From contig NZ_JAFCLS010000016.1 in the NCBI RefSeq assembly GCF_018131075.1, forward strand, positions 62,001 through 126,000: a DNA stretch of 64,000 nucleotides. Reading direction: 5' to 3'. The stretch's first letter is position 1. Each line of letters starts with the position of its first letter. Below, in pieces: positions 41,984-51,137 of this stretch. Under the pieces are notes generated by a model that did no database searches, was not told the origin of the DNA, and worked only from the letters and a program-made list of their open reading frames with translations. A program made the translations under genes and the position numbers. This DNA comes from Bradyrhizobium sp. JYMT SZCCT0428. Lineage in GTDB: Bacteria > Pseudomonadota > Alphaproteobacteria > Rhizobiales > Xanthobacteraceae.

Positions 41984-43546
41984 TTGCGCTATCTTTTCGG
42001 AGAATTCGCATTTGACACTGACCGGCGCGAGCTATGGCGCGGGGCGGACGTCGTCGCCATAGCGCCCCAGGTCTTCGACCTGCTCGATTTCCTGATCCGC
42101 AACAGGGAGCGCGTCGTCAGCAAGGATGACCTCATCAGCGCGATTTGGAATGGGCGTATCGTATCCGATGCGGCACTGACGACCCGCCTGAATATCGCCC
42201 GGAGCCTGATCGGCGATACCGGGTCTGAACAGCGCCTCATCAAGACCCTGCCTCGCAAGGGCTTCCGTTTTGTCGGTCCCGTGCTGGAAGAGCAGGAGCC
42301 CGCAGTCGGGGCAGTTAACCCGGTGGAACCGCTGAAAGCGGCGCTAGCGCTCCCCGATAAGCCCTCCATCGCGGTACTGCCGTTTCAGAACATGAGCGGC
42401 GACCCGGAGCAGGAATACTTCGCTGACGGCATGGCCGAGGACATATTGACGGGGCTTGCAAGGCACCGCTGGCTATTCGTGATCGCCCGTAACTCAAGCT
42501 TCACATACAAAGGCCGTGCGGTGGATGTGCGCCAGGTCGGGCGCGAGCTTGGCGTACGGTATGTGCTGGAGGGGAGCGTCAGGCGAGTCGGTGGCCGCGT
42601 CCGCTTCACTGCGCAGCTCGTCGATGCGGCCACCGGCAACTATATGTGGGGCGAAAAATACGACGGTGAAACGGAAGACCTGTTCGACTTGCAGGACCGG
42701 ATCACCGAGGCGGTGGTGGGCATTCTGGAACCCACGATCCAGCTTGCTGAAATCGAGCGCACACGGCGAAAGCGGCCCGAGAACCTGGGCGCCTACGACT
42801 ACTACCTGCGCGCACTGGCGTTGACCGACGCATTCACGCGTGATGCCGTTCAGGCCATGCTGAACAACTGCCTGCAAGCGATCGCACTTGATCCGACGTT
42901 TGCTCCGGCGTACGCGATGGCGGCGCGCACCTACATACAGAAGCATATACAAAATTGGTATGTTGACGAGCCAAGAGAACGTGCCGAGGTTCTCGATCTC
43001 GTCGAACGTGGGCTTCGCGCGGACCGCCTCGATCCGCTCATGCTCGGCACTGCCGGGCAGTGCTTTGCCTGGTTCGCTCATGACCTTGCGAAAGGCATCG
43101 CCTACATAGACGAGGCGCTATCGGTGAACCCGAACCACGCGCACGCCTACTTGCAAAGCGGCATCGTCAGGACGCGGGCTGGTGATACCGGAGTTGCGAT
43201 CAAGCACCTCAACCATGCGATGCGGCTCAGCCCACGAGATTCCCGTGGCTACGCGATCTTTCACGCGTTGGCGTTGGTGCACCAAGTCGGTGGAAACCTC
43301 GAAATGGCACGTGACTGGGCTAATCGAGCCGTGCAGCATAATCCGAACTTTCTGCCCGGCTGGACCGCTCTTGCTTCGAGCGCAGCCTTGATGGGCAGAG
43401 ACGCAGAAGCGAAGGCGGCCGCGGAAACGCTGCTCAAGCTAGACCCGCAATTCTCAATAAGTCTGCTCGTTCGCCGATTTCCAGTCGTCAGCGACAAGTT
43501 CGAGACTTATTACGAAGGACTTCGCCGAGCCGGTGTTCCTGATTAA
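41984..43546 (+). CDS. CadC-like winged-helix regulator with TPR domain
   Basis: 520 aa starting at a TTG preceded by AAGGGA. The N-terminal OmpR-type winged helix runs to about residue 100 (FGEFAFDTDRRELWRGADVVA, NRERVVSKDDLISAIWNGRIVSDAAL, RLIKTLPRKGFRFVG). The middle part PSIAVLPFQNMSGDPEQEYFADGMAEDILTGL with YVLEGSVRRVGGRVRFTAQLVDAATG is the FlgO/adenylate-cyclase-associated module common in rhizobia. Tetratricopeptide-like repeats fill the rest. No membrane helix is evident, unlike CadC itself. Target genes unknown. Confidence 0.85.
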   Translation: MRYLFGEFAFDTDRRELWRGADVVAIAPQVFDLLDFLIRNRERVVSKDDLISAIWNGRIVSDAALTTRLNIARSLIGDTGSEQRLIKTLPRKGFRFVGPVLEEQEPAVGAVNPVEPLKAALALPDKPSIAVLPFQNMSGDPEQEYFADGMAEDILTGLARHRWLFVIARNSSFTYKGRAVDVRQVGRELGVRYVLEGSVRRVGGRVRFTAQLVDAATGNYMWGEKYDGETEDLFDLQDRITEAVVGILEPTIQLAEIERTRRKRPENLGAYDYYLRALALTDAFTRDAVQAMLNNCLQAIALDPTFAPAYAMAARTYIQKHIQNWYVDEPRERAEVLDLVERGLRADRLDPLMLGTAGQCFAWFAHDLAKGIAYIDEALSVNPNHAHAYLQSGIVRTRAGDTGVAIKHLNHAMRLSPRDSRGYAIFHALALVHQVGGNLEMARDWANRAVQHNPNFLPGWTALASSAALMGRDAEAKAAAETLLKLDPQFSISLLVRRFPVVSDKFETYYEGLRRAGVPD

Positions 43547-43701
43547 CGCAAGCGCAAGTGTGTCCACAGTTGTCGCGATGGAAGCGCCCCCCGTAGTTCT
43601 CCGGGTTAGTCACCTTAAGCGACATTGCCTATAAGGCGTTCGCGAACAGCTGGGGGATGGACTTCGGTCATCACACCGATGTCCAAGGGGTTGTTTGATC
43701 G

Positions 43702-43734
43702 CGAGGCCCGGACTCCTAGGCACTCCGGGCCTCG
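43702..43734. terminator. Rho-independent terminator between convergent genes
   Basis: CGAGGCCCGGA and TCCGGGCCTCG form an 11-bp perfect stem with an 11-base loop, followed by TTTGAT on the + strand. It lies between the regulator gene and the leftward DUF4239 gene. Confidence 0.75.
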
Positions 43735-43763
43735 TTTGATCTCCCGCGCGCAGAATACAGCGC

Positions 43764-44552
43764 TCACCGGCCCGCCGACGCATCCGGCATGATCTGCAGA
43801 AGCGGCTCCGGTCCGACCGAAATTTGACCAGTGAATGGCCGGTCGTGGGCGGCGATCAGCAACACTGAGGCGGCGACCCCGGTCGCGAACAGCGCCATCG
43901 CAATCCCCGACGCCAGCCGGTTACCGCAGTGAACGAGCGCGATCACGAAGAGTTCGCAAATCGCCTGCAAATACAGGCTCCACCATTTAACCGGATTGAC
44001 CTCGGCCTGGCTGATGATGATCCGCTGCCGGCGCGCATCGAGCGCCGTTCCCAATGCGCTGATGATCTCGCGTTGCGCGGTCTGCTGGCCCGCCCCCTGC
44101 GGTGACATCGAGACAACGAGTTGCAGCGCCTCGATGAGAGCGGGAGGAGCCGGCCTCAGCGAGGCTGTCTGCCCTGCCATCATCGGCCATTCAACCTTGG
44201 CGGTTTGCTCGATATAGCCGCGAACGAGATCGCGCACCCGGCCCTCCTGTTCCGGCGGCAGGCCGGCGGCGAGCAGCACGGCGGCTCGCAGCGCGCTCGC
44301 CTCACGGCTCACCGCCGTACTGGCGCGATCATTTTCGCTCCAGACCTGGGCGGCGATGAAGGCGACGAACAGGCCGAAGATGATGCCCAGCACCGGCAGC
44401 ATGCCCGGCGAAATCGCCTGGAATGATTTCGCGCGTTCTCCCGTCGCGAGCGCCGCAACCGTTGCGAAGATGATGATTGCAAGCAGATAGGTGAAGGCGA
44501 AGATCGAAAGCGCCATCACTGGCACAGGCAGATTGTGCAACCAGTCGCTCAT
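43764..44552 (-). CDS. DUF4239-type membrane protein
   Basis: 262 aa from the ATG at 44552, with GGGGAG upstream. Two N-terminal helices (VMALSIFAFTYLLAIIIFATVAAL and PGMLPVLGIIFGLFVAFIAAQVW) and two C-terminal helices (LYLQAICELFVIALVHC, LASGIAMALFATGVAASVLLIAA) surround a soluble region rich in helix. This arrangement, with FGLFVAF-A-QVW, fits the bestrophin-like DUF4239 family. Function unknown. Confidence 0.72.
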   Translation of the reverse strand: MSDWLHNLPVPVMALSIFAFTYLLAIIIFATVAALATGERAKSFQAISPGMLPVLGIIFGLFVAFIAAQVWSENDRASTAVSREASALRAAVLLAAGLPPEQEGRVRDLVRGYIEQTAKVEWPMMAGQTASLRPAPPALIEALQLVVSMSPQGAGQQTAQREIISALGTALDARRQRIIISQAEVNPVKWWSLYLQAICELFVIALVHCGNRLASGIAMALFATGVAASVLLIAAHDRPFTGQISVGPEPLLQIMPDASAGR

Positions 44553-44902
44553 TACGCTCCCCGCCCAGTGTCCGAATCCAACCCGGCGCAATTATGTGAA
44601 ATTCCCGCCCTACCCGCAATCACCGCATCTCGCTCAACAAATCCATCAGCATCTCGCGCCCCCTGGCGTTGAGCGACGCCAGCATTTGTCTCGAGATGGC
44701 GGGCGCGTGCAGTGCGGCCTTCCCGGCCACCGCGGGATCGGAGCCCGGATCGTTTCTTTCGCCTGATGGCGTTGAGGTGTATGATCACAACAAGCGAACC
44801 CCGCCGGCGGCACAGTCAAGAGGACTCAACGAGCCGAGTTAGTTCTGCTGCATGCCGCTGAGCCATGTTGGTACCCACCAAGGCAACCAGGGAGGCAGTA
44901 CG
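44553..44902. other. Intergenic region with MarR remnant
   Basis: 350 bases. The left part carries the end of a broken MarR gene on the - strand (listed separately). The right part is the promoter region of the selenium-binding-protein gene, with GGAGG at 44891-44895. Confidence 0.45.
44620..44748 (-). pseudogene. C-terminal remnant of a MarR-family gene
   Basis: Reading leftward to a TGA at 44620-44622, the last 37 codons give AVAGKAALHAPAISRQMLAS, then LNARGREMLMDLLSEMR. This aligns without gaps to the last 37 residues of the MarR protein at 47020-47475, with about 20 identities. No helix-turn-helix or start codon remains upstream. It is the tail of a deleted paralogue. Confidence 0.65.
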
Positions 44903-46303
44903 ATGACGATGAGACCAGACCCCACGTTTCACGCGTCGCCGAAGCTTGCGATGGAAGCTCCGCCAGAGAGCTTCGCCTACACCTTGCTGCTAAGCCCGGA
45001 CTTTTCAAAACCCGACGCGCTTGCCGTGATCGACGTCAAGCCCGGCTCTTCGCGTTTCGGTCAGATCGTCCACACCGTGACGATGCCCAACAAGGGCGAC
45101 GAGTTTCACCATTTCGGATGGAACGCCTGCTCATCGGCCTTGTCACCGCTCACCGGGCACGCCTTCCTCGAGCGCCGCTACCTCATCATCCCCGGCATGC
45201 GGTCCTCCCGGATCTACATCGTCGATACCAAACCAGATCCCACCCAGGCGAAAATTCACAAGATCATCGAGCCCGACGAGGTCTTCAGAAAGACTGGGTA
45301 CTCCAGGCCGCACACGATCCATTGCGGACCGGATGGTATTTACGTTTCTACGCTCGGCGGCGGCGGCAAGGATGGCACCGATGGACCGCCCGGCATCTTC
45401 ATCATGGATTGCGAGACATTCGAAGTGCTCGGACGGTGGGAAATCGATCGCGGTCCTCAAGAGAAGCACTATGATTTCTGGTGGAACCTGCCGCGCGATT
45501 ACATGGTGAGCAGCGAGTGGGCGCTGCCGCCGCAGTTCGAGAACGGGATCGTGCCGGAAGATCTGCTCTCGAACAAATACGGCCATCGGATCCACTTCTG
45601 GGACCTGCGGGCCCGGCGAAACGTCCAGACCATCGACCTCGGTGCCAACCATCAAATGGCACTGGAGGTGCGTCCGGCGCATGATCCCGTCAAGGAGTAC
45701 GGCTTCCTGGGCGTCGTGGTCGACACCACGAACCTGGAAGGCTCGATCTGGACCTGGTGGCGCGATGGCGGAAAATTTCACATCGAGAAGACCGCCACGA
45801 TCCCGCCCGAGCCCGCGGCAAAGGAGCAGTTGCCGCCGCTTCTGCAGGGCTTTGGCGCCGTGCCGCCGCTGGTGTCCGACATCGACCTGTCGATGGATGA
45901 CAAGTTTCTCTACGTCGCCTGCTGGGGCACCGGCGAGATGCGTCAATACAATGTCAGTGACCCCAGAAAGCCCGAGCTTGCCGGATCGGTCCATATCGGC
46001 GGCATCGCGCGCCGCACGCCGCATCCGAACGGCAAGGCCTATGCCGGCGGACCGCAGATGGTCGAGATCAGCCGCGACGGCAAACGCGTCTATTGGACCA
46101 ACTCACTCTACTCGACCTGGGACGACCAATTCTATCCGCAGGGCATTCCGGGCGTCGAGGTGATGGCCAATGCCAACCCGAAAGGCGGCCTCGAACTGGC
46201 AAAGGACTATTGCGTGAGCTTCCCCGACGGATACCGGGCGCATCAGATCAGGCTCGACGGTGGAGACTGTTCGACCGATTCATTCTGCTATCCGTCGGCT
46301 TGA
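44903..46303 (+). CDS. Selenium-binding protein / methanethiol oxidase family (SBP56)
   Basis: 466 aa beta-propeller protein. Family members oxidise methanethiol to formaldehyde, H2S and H2O2, or have unknown roles. Recognised by DEFHHFGWNACSSALSPLTG, ERRYLIIPGMRSSRIYIVDTKPDP, SRPHTIHCGPDGIYVSTLGG and the C-terminal LAKDYCVSFPDGYRAHQIRLDGGDCSTDSFCYPS. The motif after GWNACSS has Ser where many relatives have a second Cys. GGAGG precedes the ATG. A membrane-protein gene follows immediately. Confidence 0.87.
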   Translation: MTMRPDPTFHASPKLAMEAPPESFAYTLLLSPDFSKPDALAVIDVKPGSSRFGQIVHTVTMPNKGDEFHHFGWNACSSALSPLTGHAFLERRYLIIPGMRSSRIYIVDTKPDPTQAKIHKIIEPDEVFRKTGYSRPHTIHCGPDGIYVSTLGGGGKDGTDGPPGIFIMDCETFEVLGRWEIDRGPQEKHYDFWWNLPRDYMVSSEWALPPQFENGIVPEDLLSNKYGHRIHFWDLRARRNVQTIDLGANHQMALEVRPAHDPVKEYGFLGVVVDTTNLEGSIWTWWRDGGKFHIEKTATIPPEPAAKEQLPPLLQGFGAVPPLVSDIDLSMDDKFLYVACWGTGEMRQYNVSDPRKPELAGSVHIGGIARRTPHPNGKAYAGGPQMVEISRDGKRVYWTNSLYSTWDDQFYPQGIPGVEVMANANPKGGLELAKDYCVSFPDGYRAHQIRLDGGDCSTDSFCYPSA

Positions 46304-46305
46304 AT

Positions 46306-46974
46306 GTGAGCACGGCGGATTGGACACCGGCTTGGCTCTGGCTGGCTGTCATCGCGAGCGGCCTTTACCACGGAGTAAATCCGGGAATGGGATGGCCGCT
46401 CGCTGTATCCGCCGGATTGATGGAAAGGACGACGCGTGCCCTCGGTGCCGCGCTGGTGCCGCTGACAGCCGGCCATCTGCTGGCGATGCTGCTGGTGCTC
46501 CTACCCTTCGCGCTGCTGGTCACCCTCGTCGAATGGCAGCGCCAGATCCAGATCGGCGCCAGCTTCCTTGTCATCGGGTTCGGCATCTTCCGACTTGTCG
46601 ATCGGCGCCATCCAAGAGCGTTGGCGCGGATACGGCCGACGCAACTGGGGCTGTGGTCCTTTGCCGTGGCAATCGCGCACGGCGCGGGCCTGATGCTGGT
46701 GCCGATCTATCTCGGCCTCTGCCGGGAGGCCGACCTCGACAAGGGCCACGAGGCAGCTCTGAGCCTCATCAACGCCAATCTCGGTATGGCCGGGCTGGTC
46801 GCCGTCGTCCACGCCGTCGCGATGATTGCCGCCGGCGGATTCCTGGCGTGGCTGGTGTACCGTTATCTTGGCCTCAAATTCGTATCGCGGAGCTGGTTCA
46901 ATCTGGATACGTCATGGGCAATCAGCCTCATCCTGGTCGGAGCTGTTGCACTGGTGCTCAGCCTCGCGGAGTAG
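46306..46974 (+). CDS. Membrane protein linked to SBP56
   Basis: 222 aa from a GTG at 46306 (or a TTG at 46300 overlapping the previous stop). Five or six helices: AWLWLAVIASGLYHGVNPGMGWPLAVSAG, LVPLTAGHLLAMLLVLLPFALLVTLV, IGASFLVIGFGIFRLV, LWSFAVAIAHGAGLMLVPIYLGLC, and two C-terminal ones. The YHGVNPGMGWP and AHGAGLMLVP motifs put His residues at membrane ends, which suggests a metal- or haem-related role. Tight coupling to the SBP56 gene suggests they act together. Family function unknown to me. Confidence 0.72.
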   Translation: MSTADWTPAWLWLAVIASGLYHGVNPGMGWPLAVSAGLMERTTRALGAALVPLTAGHLLAMLLVLLPFALLVTLVEWQRQIQIGASFLVIGFGIFRLVDRRHPRALARIRPTQLGLWSFAVAIAHGAGLMLVPIYLGLCREADLDKGHEAALSLINANLGMAGLVAVVHAVAMIAAGGFLAWLVYRYLGLKFVSRSWFNLDTSWAISLILVGAVALVLSLAE

Positions 46975-47019
46975 CCCGAACGCTGCGGCGTCACCGCGAT
47001 TGACACTGACCAAGGCACG

Positions 47020-47475
47020 TCACCGCAGCTTGTCCAGCAGCGCCATCAGCGTCTCGCGCTCCTTGGCGTCGAGCGGCGCCAGGGTCTCCCGGGTGATCGC
47101 GAGCGCATTGGGCGCGGCTTTTTCAGCGAGCTGCTGCCCTGCCCGCGTGAGACTCACCAGCAGGCGGCGGCCGTCCTCGGGATCCGGGCTGGTCTCGGTC
47201 AGGCCGCGCGCCGTGAGGCGGTCGATCACACCCTTGATGGTGGCAACGTCCATCGCGGTCAGGCGTCCCAGCAGATTTTGCGAGCACGGACCGGTCTCAG
47301 TCAGCTTCGCAACTGCGGCCCATTGCGTCGGGGTCAGATTGATGCCGATCTCGCGGGCGAAAATCGTCGAATGGCGTTGCCAGACCTGACGCAGGATGAA
47401 GCCGACCTGCTCGTCCAGAATGTAGGACGGCCGCGTAGGCTTGACGCTCCGTTTCGCCGAAACACTCCTGCCCAT
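47020..47475 (-). CDS. MarR-family regulator, probable nicotinate-operon repressor
   Basis: 151 aa. The N-terminal ILDEQVGFILRQVWQRHSTIFAREIGINLTPTQWAAVAKL leads to the winged helix (SQNLLGRLTAMDVATIKGVIDRLTARGL, PDPEDGRRLLVSLT). It recalls the NicR/BadR branch of MarR proteins that sense aromatic or heteroaromatic acids, judged by eye. It is the last gene of a collinear run starting at hnr (32 bases after livF), so it would be made from the operator-controlled hnr promoter, as expected for an autoregulated repressor. The palindrome TTYGTATACRAA is its most likely target, which is untested. A broken paralogue lies at 44620-44748. Confidence 0.8.
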   Translation of the reverse strand: MGRSVSAKRSVKPTRPSYILDEQVGFILRQVWQRHSTIFAREIGINLTPTQWAAVAKLTETGPCSQNLLGRLTAMDVATIKGVIDRLTARGLTETSPDPEDGRRLLVSLTRAGQQLAEKAAPNALAITRETLAPLDAKERETLMALLDKLR

Positions 47476-47507
47476 CTGCGCTCTCTCTTCTTGTTTGCCG
47501 CCGCCGT

Positions 47508-48212
47508 TTACAGCGACAGATGCGCGTCGCGGATGTCCGGACGCGCGTCGAGTTCAGCCATCGTGCCGCCATAGCAGATCTTTCCGCGCTCGATGATGTA
47601 GGCGCGGTCGCAGATCAGCCGGGCGAAATGCAAATTCTGTTCGGAGACGAGGATGCTGACGCCTTCCTTCTTCATGGCCAGGATGGCGTCGACCATCTGC
47701 TCCACGATCTTCGGCGACAGCCCCTCGGAAGGCTCATCGAGCAGCACCAGGGATGGATTGCCCATCAGCGTCCGCGCGATCGTCAGCATCTGCTGCTCGC
47801 CGCCGCTCATGCGTCCGCCAGGACGCCCGCGCATCTCGCCAAGGTTCGGAAACAGCGTGAACAGCTTTTCGCGGGTCCAATACGGCGCATTGGGACGTTT
47901 CGGCTGTCGGCCGACTTCGAGATTTTCCTCGACCGTCAGATCCGTGAAGATGCGCCGCTCTTCCGGCACGTAGCCGAGCCCGCCGCGCACGATCGCATGC
48001 GTCGGCTCAGTGGAGACGTCCCTGCCTTCGAACAGGATACGGCCGGAGCGCTGTTGGACCAGACCGACGATGGAACGGAAGGTGGTGGACTTGCCGGCGC
48101 CGTTGCGGCCAAGAAGCGCGACGACCTCGCCCTCTCCGACTTCAAGCGCAATATCGAACAGGATATGCGCCGGGCCATAATAGCTGTTGAGGTCCTGCAC
48201 CGAGAGCTTCAT
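47508..48212 (-). CDS. livF: Branched-chain-type ABC importer, ATPase LivF
   Basis: 234 aa. Walker A LLGRNGAGKST, signature MSGGEQQML, Walker B LVLLDEPSEGLSP, all typical of LivF-like ATPases. The ATG overlaps the livG stop by 4 bases. It is part of the importer placed inside the hnr-to-marR gene run, so its substrate may be nicotinate, a related N-heterocycle or a dicarboxylic product rather than leucine. Confidence 0.87.
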   Translation of the reverse strand: MKLSVQDLNSYYGPAHILFDIALEVGEGEVVALLGRNGAGKSTTFRSIVGLVQQRSGRILFEGRDVSTEPTHAIVRGGLGYVPEERRIFTDLTVEENLEVGRQPKRPNAPYWTREKLFTLFPNLGEMRGRPGGRMSGGEQQMLTIARTLMGNPSLVLLDEPSEGLSPKIVEQMVDAILAMKKEGVSILVSEQNLHFARLICDRAYIIERGKICYGGTMAELDARPDIRDAHLSL

Positions 48213-49000
48213 GCGCCGGCTCCCTCGCGGTGGCGCGAATCATAGACCAGACCCTCGCCGAGATAGATGGCGCGGACCTGCGGATTGCCGCGGACCTGCT
48301 CCGGTGTGCCCTCGGCGATCAGGCTGCCGCGATTGAGCACGAGGATGCGGTCGGCATGTTCGAACACCACGTCCATGTCGTGTTCGGTGAAGAGTACGCC
48401 GATCGACTTTTCACGGGCGATCTGCGCGGTGAGCCGCATCAGTTCGATGCGCTCGCGCGGCGCCATGCCCGCGGTCGGCTCGTCCATCAACAGAAGCTTT
48501 GGCTGGTTGGCGAGCGCGATTGCAAGTTCCAGCCGCTTCAGATCGCCATAGGCGAGCTCGCCGCAGGGACGCCCGGCATAGGCGCCCATGCCGACGAGGT
48601 CAAGCAGCCGGCCGGCTTCTTCGCGGGCGTAGCGCGCCGTCGAGCCCCAGAGATTGAATAATTGCCGGCCGTACGACACCAGTGCGACCTGCACGTTCTC
48701 GCGCACGGTCATGGTCGGGAATGTCGCGGTGATCTGGAAAGTGCGGCCGACACCGAGCCGCCAGACCTGGCGCGGCTTTTTACCGACGGTGTCTTCGCCC
48801 AGCAAATTGATCCGGCCGCTGTCGGGGGTGTTCTGGCCGTTGAGCATGTCGAAACAGGTGCTCTTGCCTGCGCCATTGGGTCCGATCAGCGCCAGGATTT
48901 CGCCGGCGCGCAGCGCAAACGAAACGCTCCGCACGGCGTGAACCCCGCCATAGGATTTGCTCAGGTTCTCGACCGACAGCAATGTGGGGACCATGCTCAT
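48209..49000 (-). CDS. livG: Branched-chain-type ABC importer, ATPase LivG
   Basis: 263 aa. Walker A LIGPNGAGKST, the long LivG-type insert (GVGRTFQITATFPTMTVREN), signature LAYGDLKRLE and Walker B LLLMDEPTAGM. The start overlaps the fused permease stop by 4 bases, and the stop overlaps livF, so the three are translationally coupled. Confidence 0.87.
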   Translation of the reverse strand: MSMVPTLLSVENLSKSYGGVHAVRSVSFALRAGEILALIGPNGAGKSTCFDMLNGQNTPDSGRINLLGEDTVGKKPRQVWRLGVGRTFQITATFPTMTVRENVQVALVSYGRQLFNLWGSTARYAREEAGRLLDLVGMGAYAGRPCGELAYGDLKRLELAIALANQPKLLLMDEPTAGMAPRERIELMRLTAQIAREKSIGVLFTEHDMDVVFEHADRILVLNRGSLIAEGTPEQVRGNPQVRAIYLGEGLVYDSRHREGAGA

Positions 49001-50895
49001 TCGGCGGTCTCGATCCGGGAAGTGGCCAAGGACGACTTAGACGATGATTCAGACGTTGAAGACTTGCGGCGATTGCGGATCGTCTCCAGCACCCCAACGA
49101 TGCCCTTGGGGAATGCCACCACGATCAGCACGACGAAGCCGCCGAGCACGAGCTTGGACAAATCGGTCTGGCTCACCAGCCAGATGTTGAGCGCCTTGAA
49201 GACGATGGCGCCGACCACGGCGCCGGAGACGGTCTCGACGCCGCCGAGCAGCACCATCACCAGCGCATCGACCGACAGCGAAATGCCGAGGCTGTCGGGG
49301 AACACGCTGCCTTTCAGGTACGCGAACAACGCACCGGCAAATCCGGCGACGGTCCCGGCGATCACGAACGCGGTCCACTGCACACGCTTGCCGTTGATGC
49401 CGATGGCTTCGCTGCGCAGCAGCGAATCCCGGGTCGCGCGCAGCGCGAAACCGAACGGCGAGAACACGATCACTCGCAATATGGCCACCGCGATCGCGGC
49501 GACGCCGAGCGACAGCCAGTAGAAACTCGCCGGGCCCGCCGCCCATTTTTCGGGCCAGACTCCCAGAATCCCGTTGTCGCCTCCGGTCACCGTGACCCAC
49601 TGGAACGCGATCGACCAGACGATCTGCGCGAACGCCAGCGTCAGCATCGCAAAATAGACGCCGGACAATTGCACAGCAAAGAATCCGAAGATGGCAGCAC
49701 CGACCAGACCGAGCAGCGGGCCGACGAGCAGCGAGACGACCATCGGTAGCCCCGCCATCTTGGCAAGGAACGCGACGCCGTAAGCGCCGAGCCCAAAATA
49801 GGCAGCGTGGCCGAATGAAGCGAGGCCGCCGACCGACATCAGGAAATGCAGGCTGGCGGCAAAGATCACGAAGATCGCGATCTCCGACCCGACGGTGAGC
49901 GCGTAATTGCCGGCGAACAGCGGCAGCATCGCCGCGACCGCAAGCCCGGCCATTGCCAGCCAGCGTTCATTTGATGTGAGCGGCCGCCACGGATTGACGG
50001 TCAGCCCCGGCGTGCGGCGCGCGGCGGCTTCCGGCTTGCCGAACAGGCCCCAGGGACGGACGATCAGCACCACCGCCATGACAAGGAATACCAGGATGAT
50101 GGAGATCTTCGGGAAGATCAGAATGCCGAAGGCGTTGAGTTCCGACACCAGCACCGCGGCCACGAACGCGCCGATGATACTGCCGAGCCCGCCGATCACA
50201 ACCACGACGAACACGTCGACGATGATACGCAGATCGAGCGCGTGATGCACCGCGTCGCGCGGGATCTGCAGCGCGCCGCCCAGCGCCGCGAGGAAGACGC
50301 CGAGCGCGAACACGCTGGTGAACAGCCATTTCTGATTGACGCCGAGCGCTGCGACCATGTCGCGGTCCTGCGTCGCCGCGCGCACCAGCACACCCCAGCG
50401 GGTACGCTGGAACAGCAGCCACAGGACGCCAAGCACGACCGGACTGAGCCCGATCAGGAACAGGTCGTAGGTCGGGATGTTCTGGCCGAAGAAATCGACC
50501 GCGCCCTTGAAGCCCGGCGCGCGGCGGCCGAGGAGATCGTCAGGCCCCCAGATCAGCACCACGAGATCCTCGACCATCAAGGTCAGGCCGAAGGTCGCGA
50601 GCAGCTGGAACAGTTCCGGCGCGTGATAGATCCGCCGCAGCAGCACCATCTCGACGATCACGCCGACCACGGCGACGACCAGCGCTGCGACGACGATGCC
50701 ACCCCAGAAGCCGAGCGCGCCGGAGAGGCGCTCGGTCAACGTGAACGCGACATAGGCGCCGAGCATGTAGAACGCGCCATGGGCGAAATTCACAATCCGC
50801 GTCACGCCGAAGATGATCGACAGGCCCGACGCGACCAGAAACAGCGACGCCGCGCTGGCGAGACCGGTCAGGAACTGAACGAAGTAGAAGGCCAT
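48997..50895 (-). CDS. Fused LivH-LivM permease
   Basis: 632 aa joining the two permeases that are usually separate. The LivH half (residues about 1-290) has ASGLSIIFGVTRIVNFAHGAFYMLGAY, and the LivM half (from about 310) has LHFLMSVGGLASFGHAAYFGLGAYGVAFL and ALRATRDSLLRSEAIGINGKRVQ. A charged Ser-rich tail of 25 residues ends the protein. The fusion fixes the stoichiometry of the two halves. It lies 242 bases after the binding-protein gene, with a palindromic repeat between. Confidence 0.87.
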   Translation of the reverse strand: MAFYFVQFLTGLASAASLFLVASGLSIIFGVTRIVNFAHGAFYMLGAYVAFTLTERLSGALGFWGGIVVAALVVAVVGVIVEMVLLRRIYHAPELFQLLATFGLTLMVEDLVVLIWGPDDLLGRRAPGFKGAVDFFGQNIPTYDLFLIGLSPVVLGVLWLLFQRTRWGVLVRAATQDRDMVAALGVNQKWLFTSVFALGVFLAALGGALQIPRDAVHHALDLRIIVDVFVVVVIGGLGSIIGAFVAAVLVSELNAFGILIFPKISIILVFLVMAVVLIVRPWGLFGKPEAAARRTPGLTVNPWRPLTSNERWLAMAGLAVAAMLPLFAGNYALTVGSEIAIFVIFAASLHFLMSVGGLASFGHAAYFGLGAYGVAFLAKMAGLPMVVSLLVGPLLGLVGAAIFGFFAVQLSGVYFAMLTLAFAQIVWSIAFQWVTVTGGDNGILGVWPEKWAAGPASFYWLSLGVAAIAVAILRVIVFSPFGFALRATRDSLLRSEAIGINGKRVQWTAFVIAGTVAGFAGALFAYLKGSVFPDSLGISLSVDALVMVLLGGVETVSGAVVGAIVFKALNIWLVSQTDLSKLVLGGFVVLIVVAFPKGIVGVLETIRNRRKSSTSESSSKSSLATSRIETAE

Positions 50896-50930
50896 GGGCG
50901 GTCTGTTGCTCGCGTTGGTCAGGTCGGTGG

Positions 50931-51122
50931 CATCATCCTTCGAGACGCCACGCTCATGCGTGGCTCCTCAGGATGAGGTCTGTTCTTACCTCGCCCCGCT
51001 TGCGGGGAGAGGTCGGATCGCCCTTGCGATCCGGGTGAGGGGGTACAGGTCTCCAATAGAAACTGAGCTCGAGGATAGGGCCCCTCACCCCAACCCTCTC
51101 CCCGCGAAGAGCGGGGAGAGGG
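50931..51122. repeat. Dispersed palindromic repeats between livK and livHM
   Basis: A first element (CCTTCGAGACGCCACGC with CTCCTCAGGATGAGG) is followed by a second with large inverted arms: CCTCGCCCCGC-TTGCGGGGAGAGG and CCCTCACCCCAACCCTCTCC, then GCGGGGAGAGGG. Such elements are common between genes in this genus. Here they split an otherwise tight operon and could reduce expression of the permease and ATPases relative to the binding protein. Confidence 0.65.
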
Positions 51123-51137
51123 AGAGGATCACGGCCC

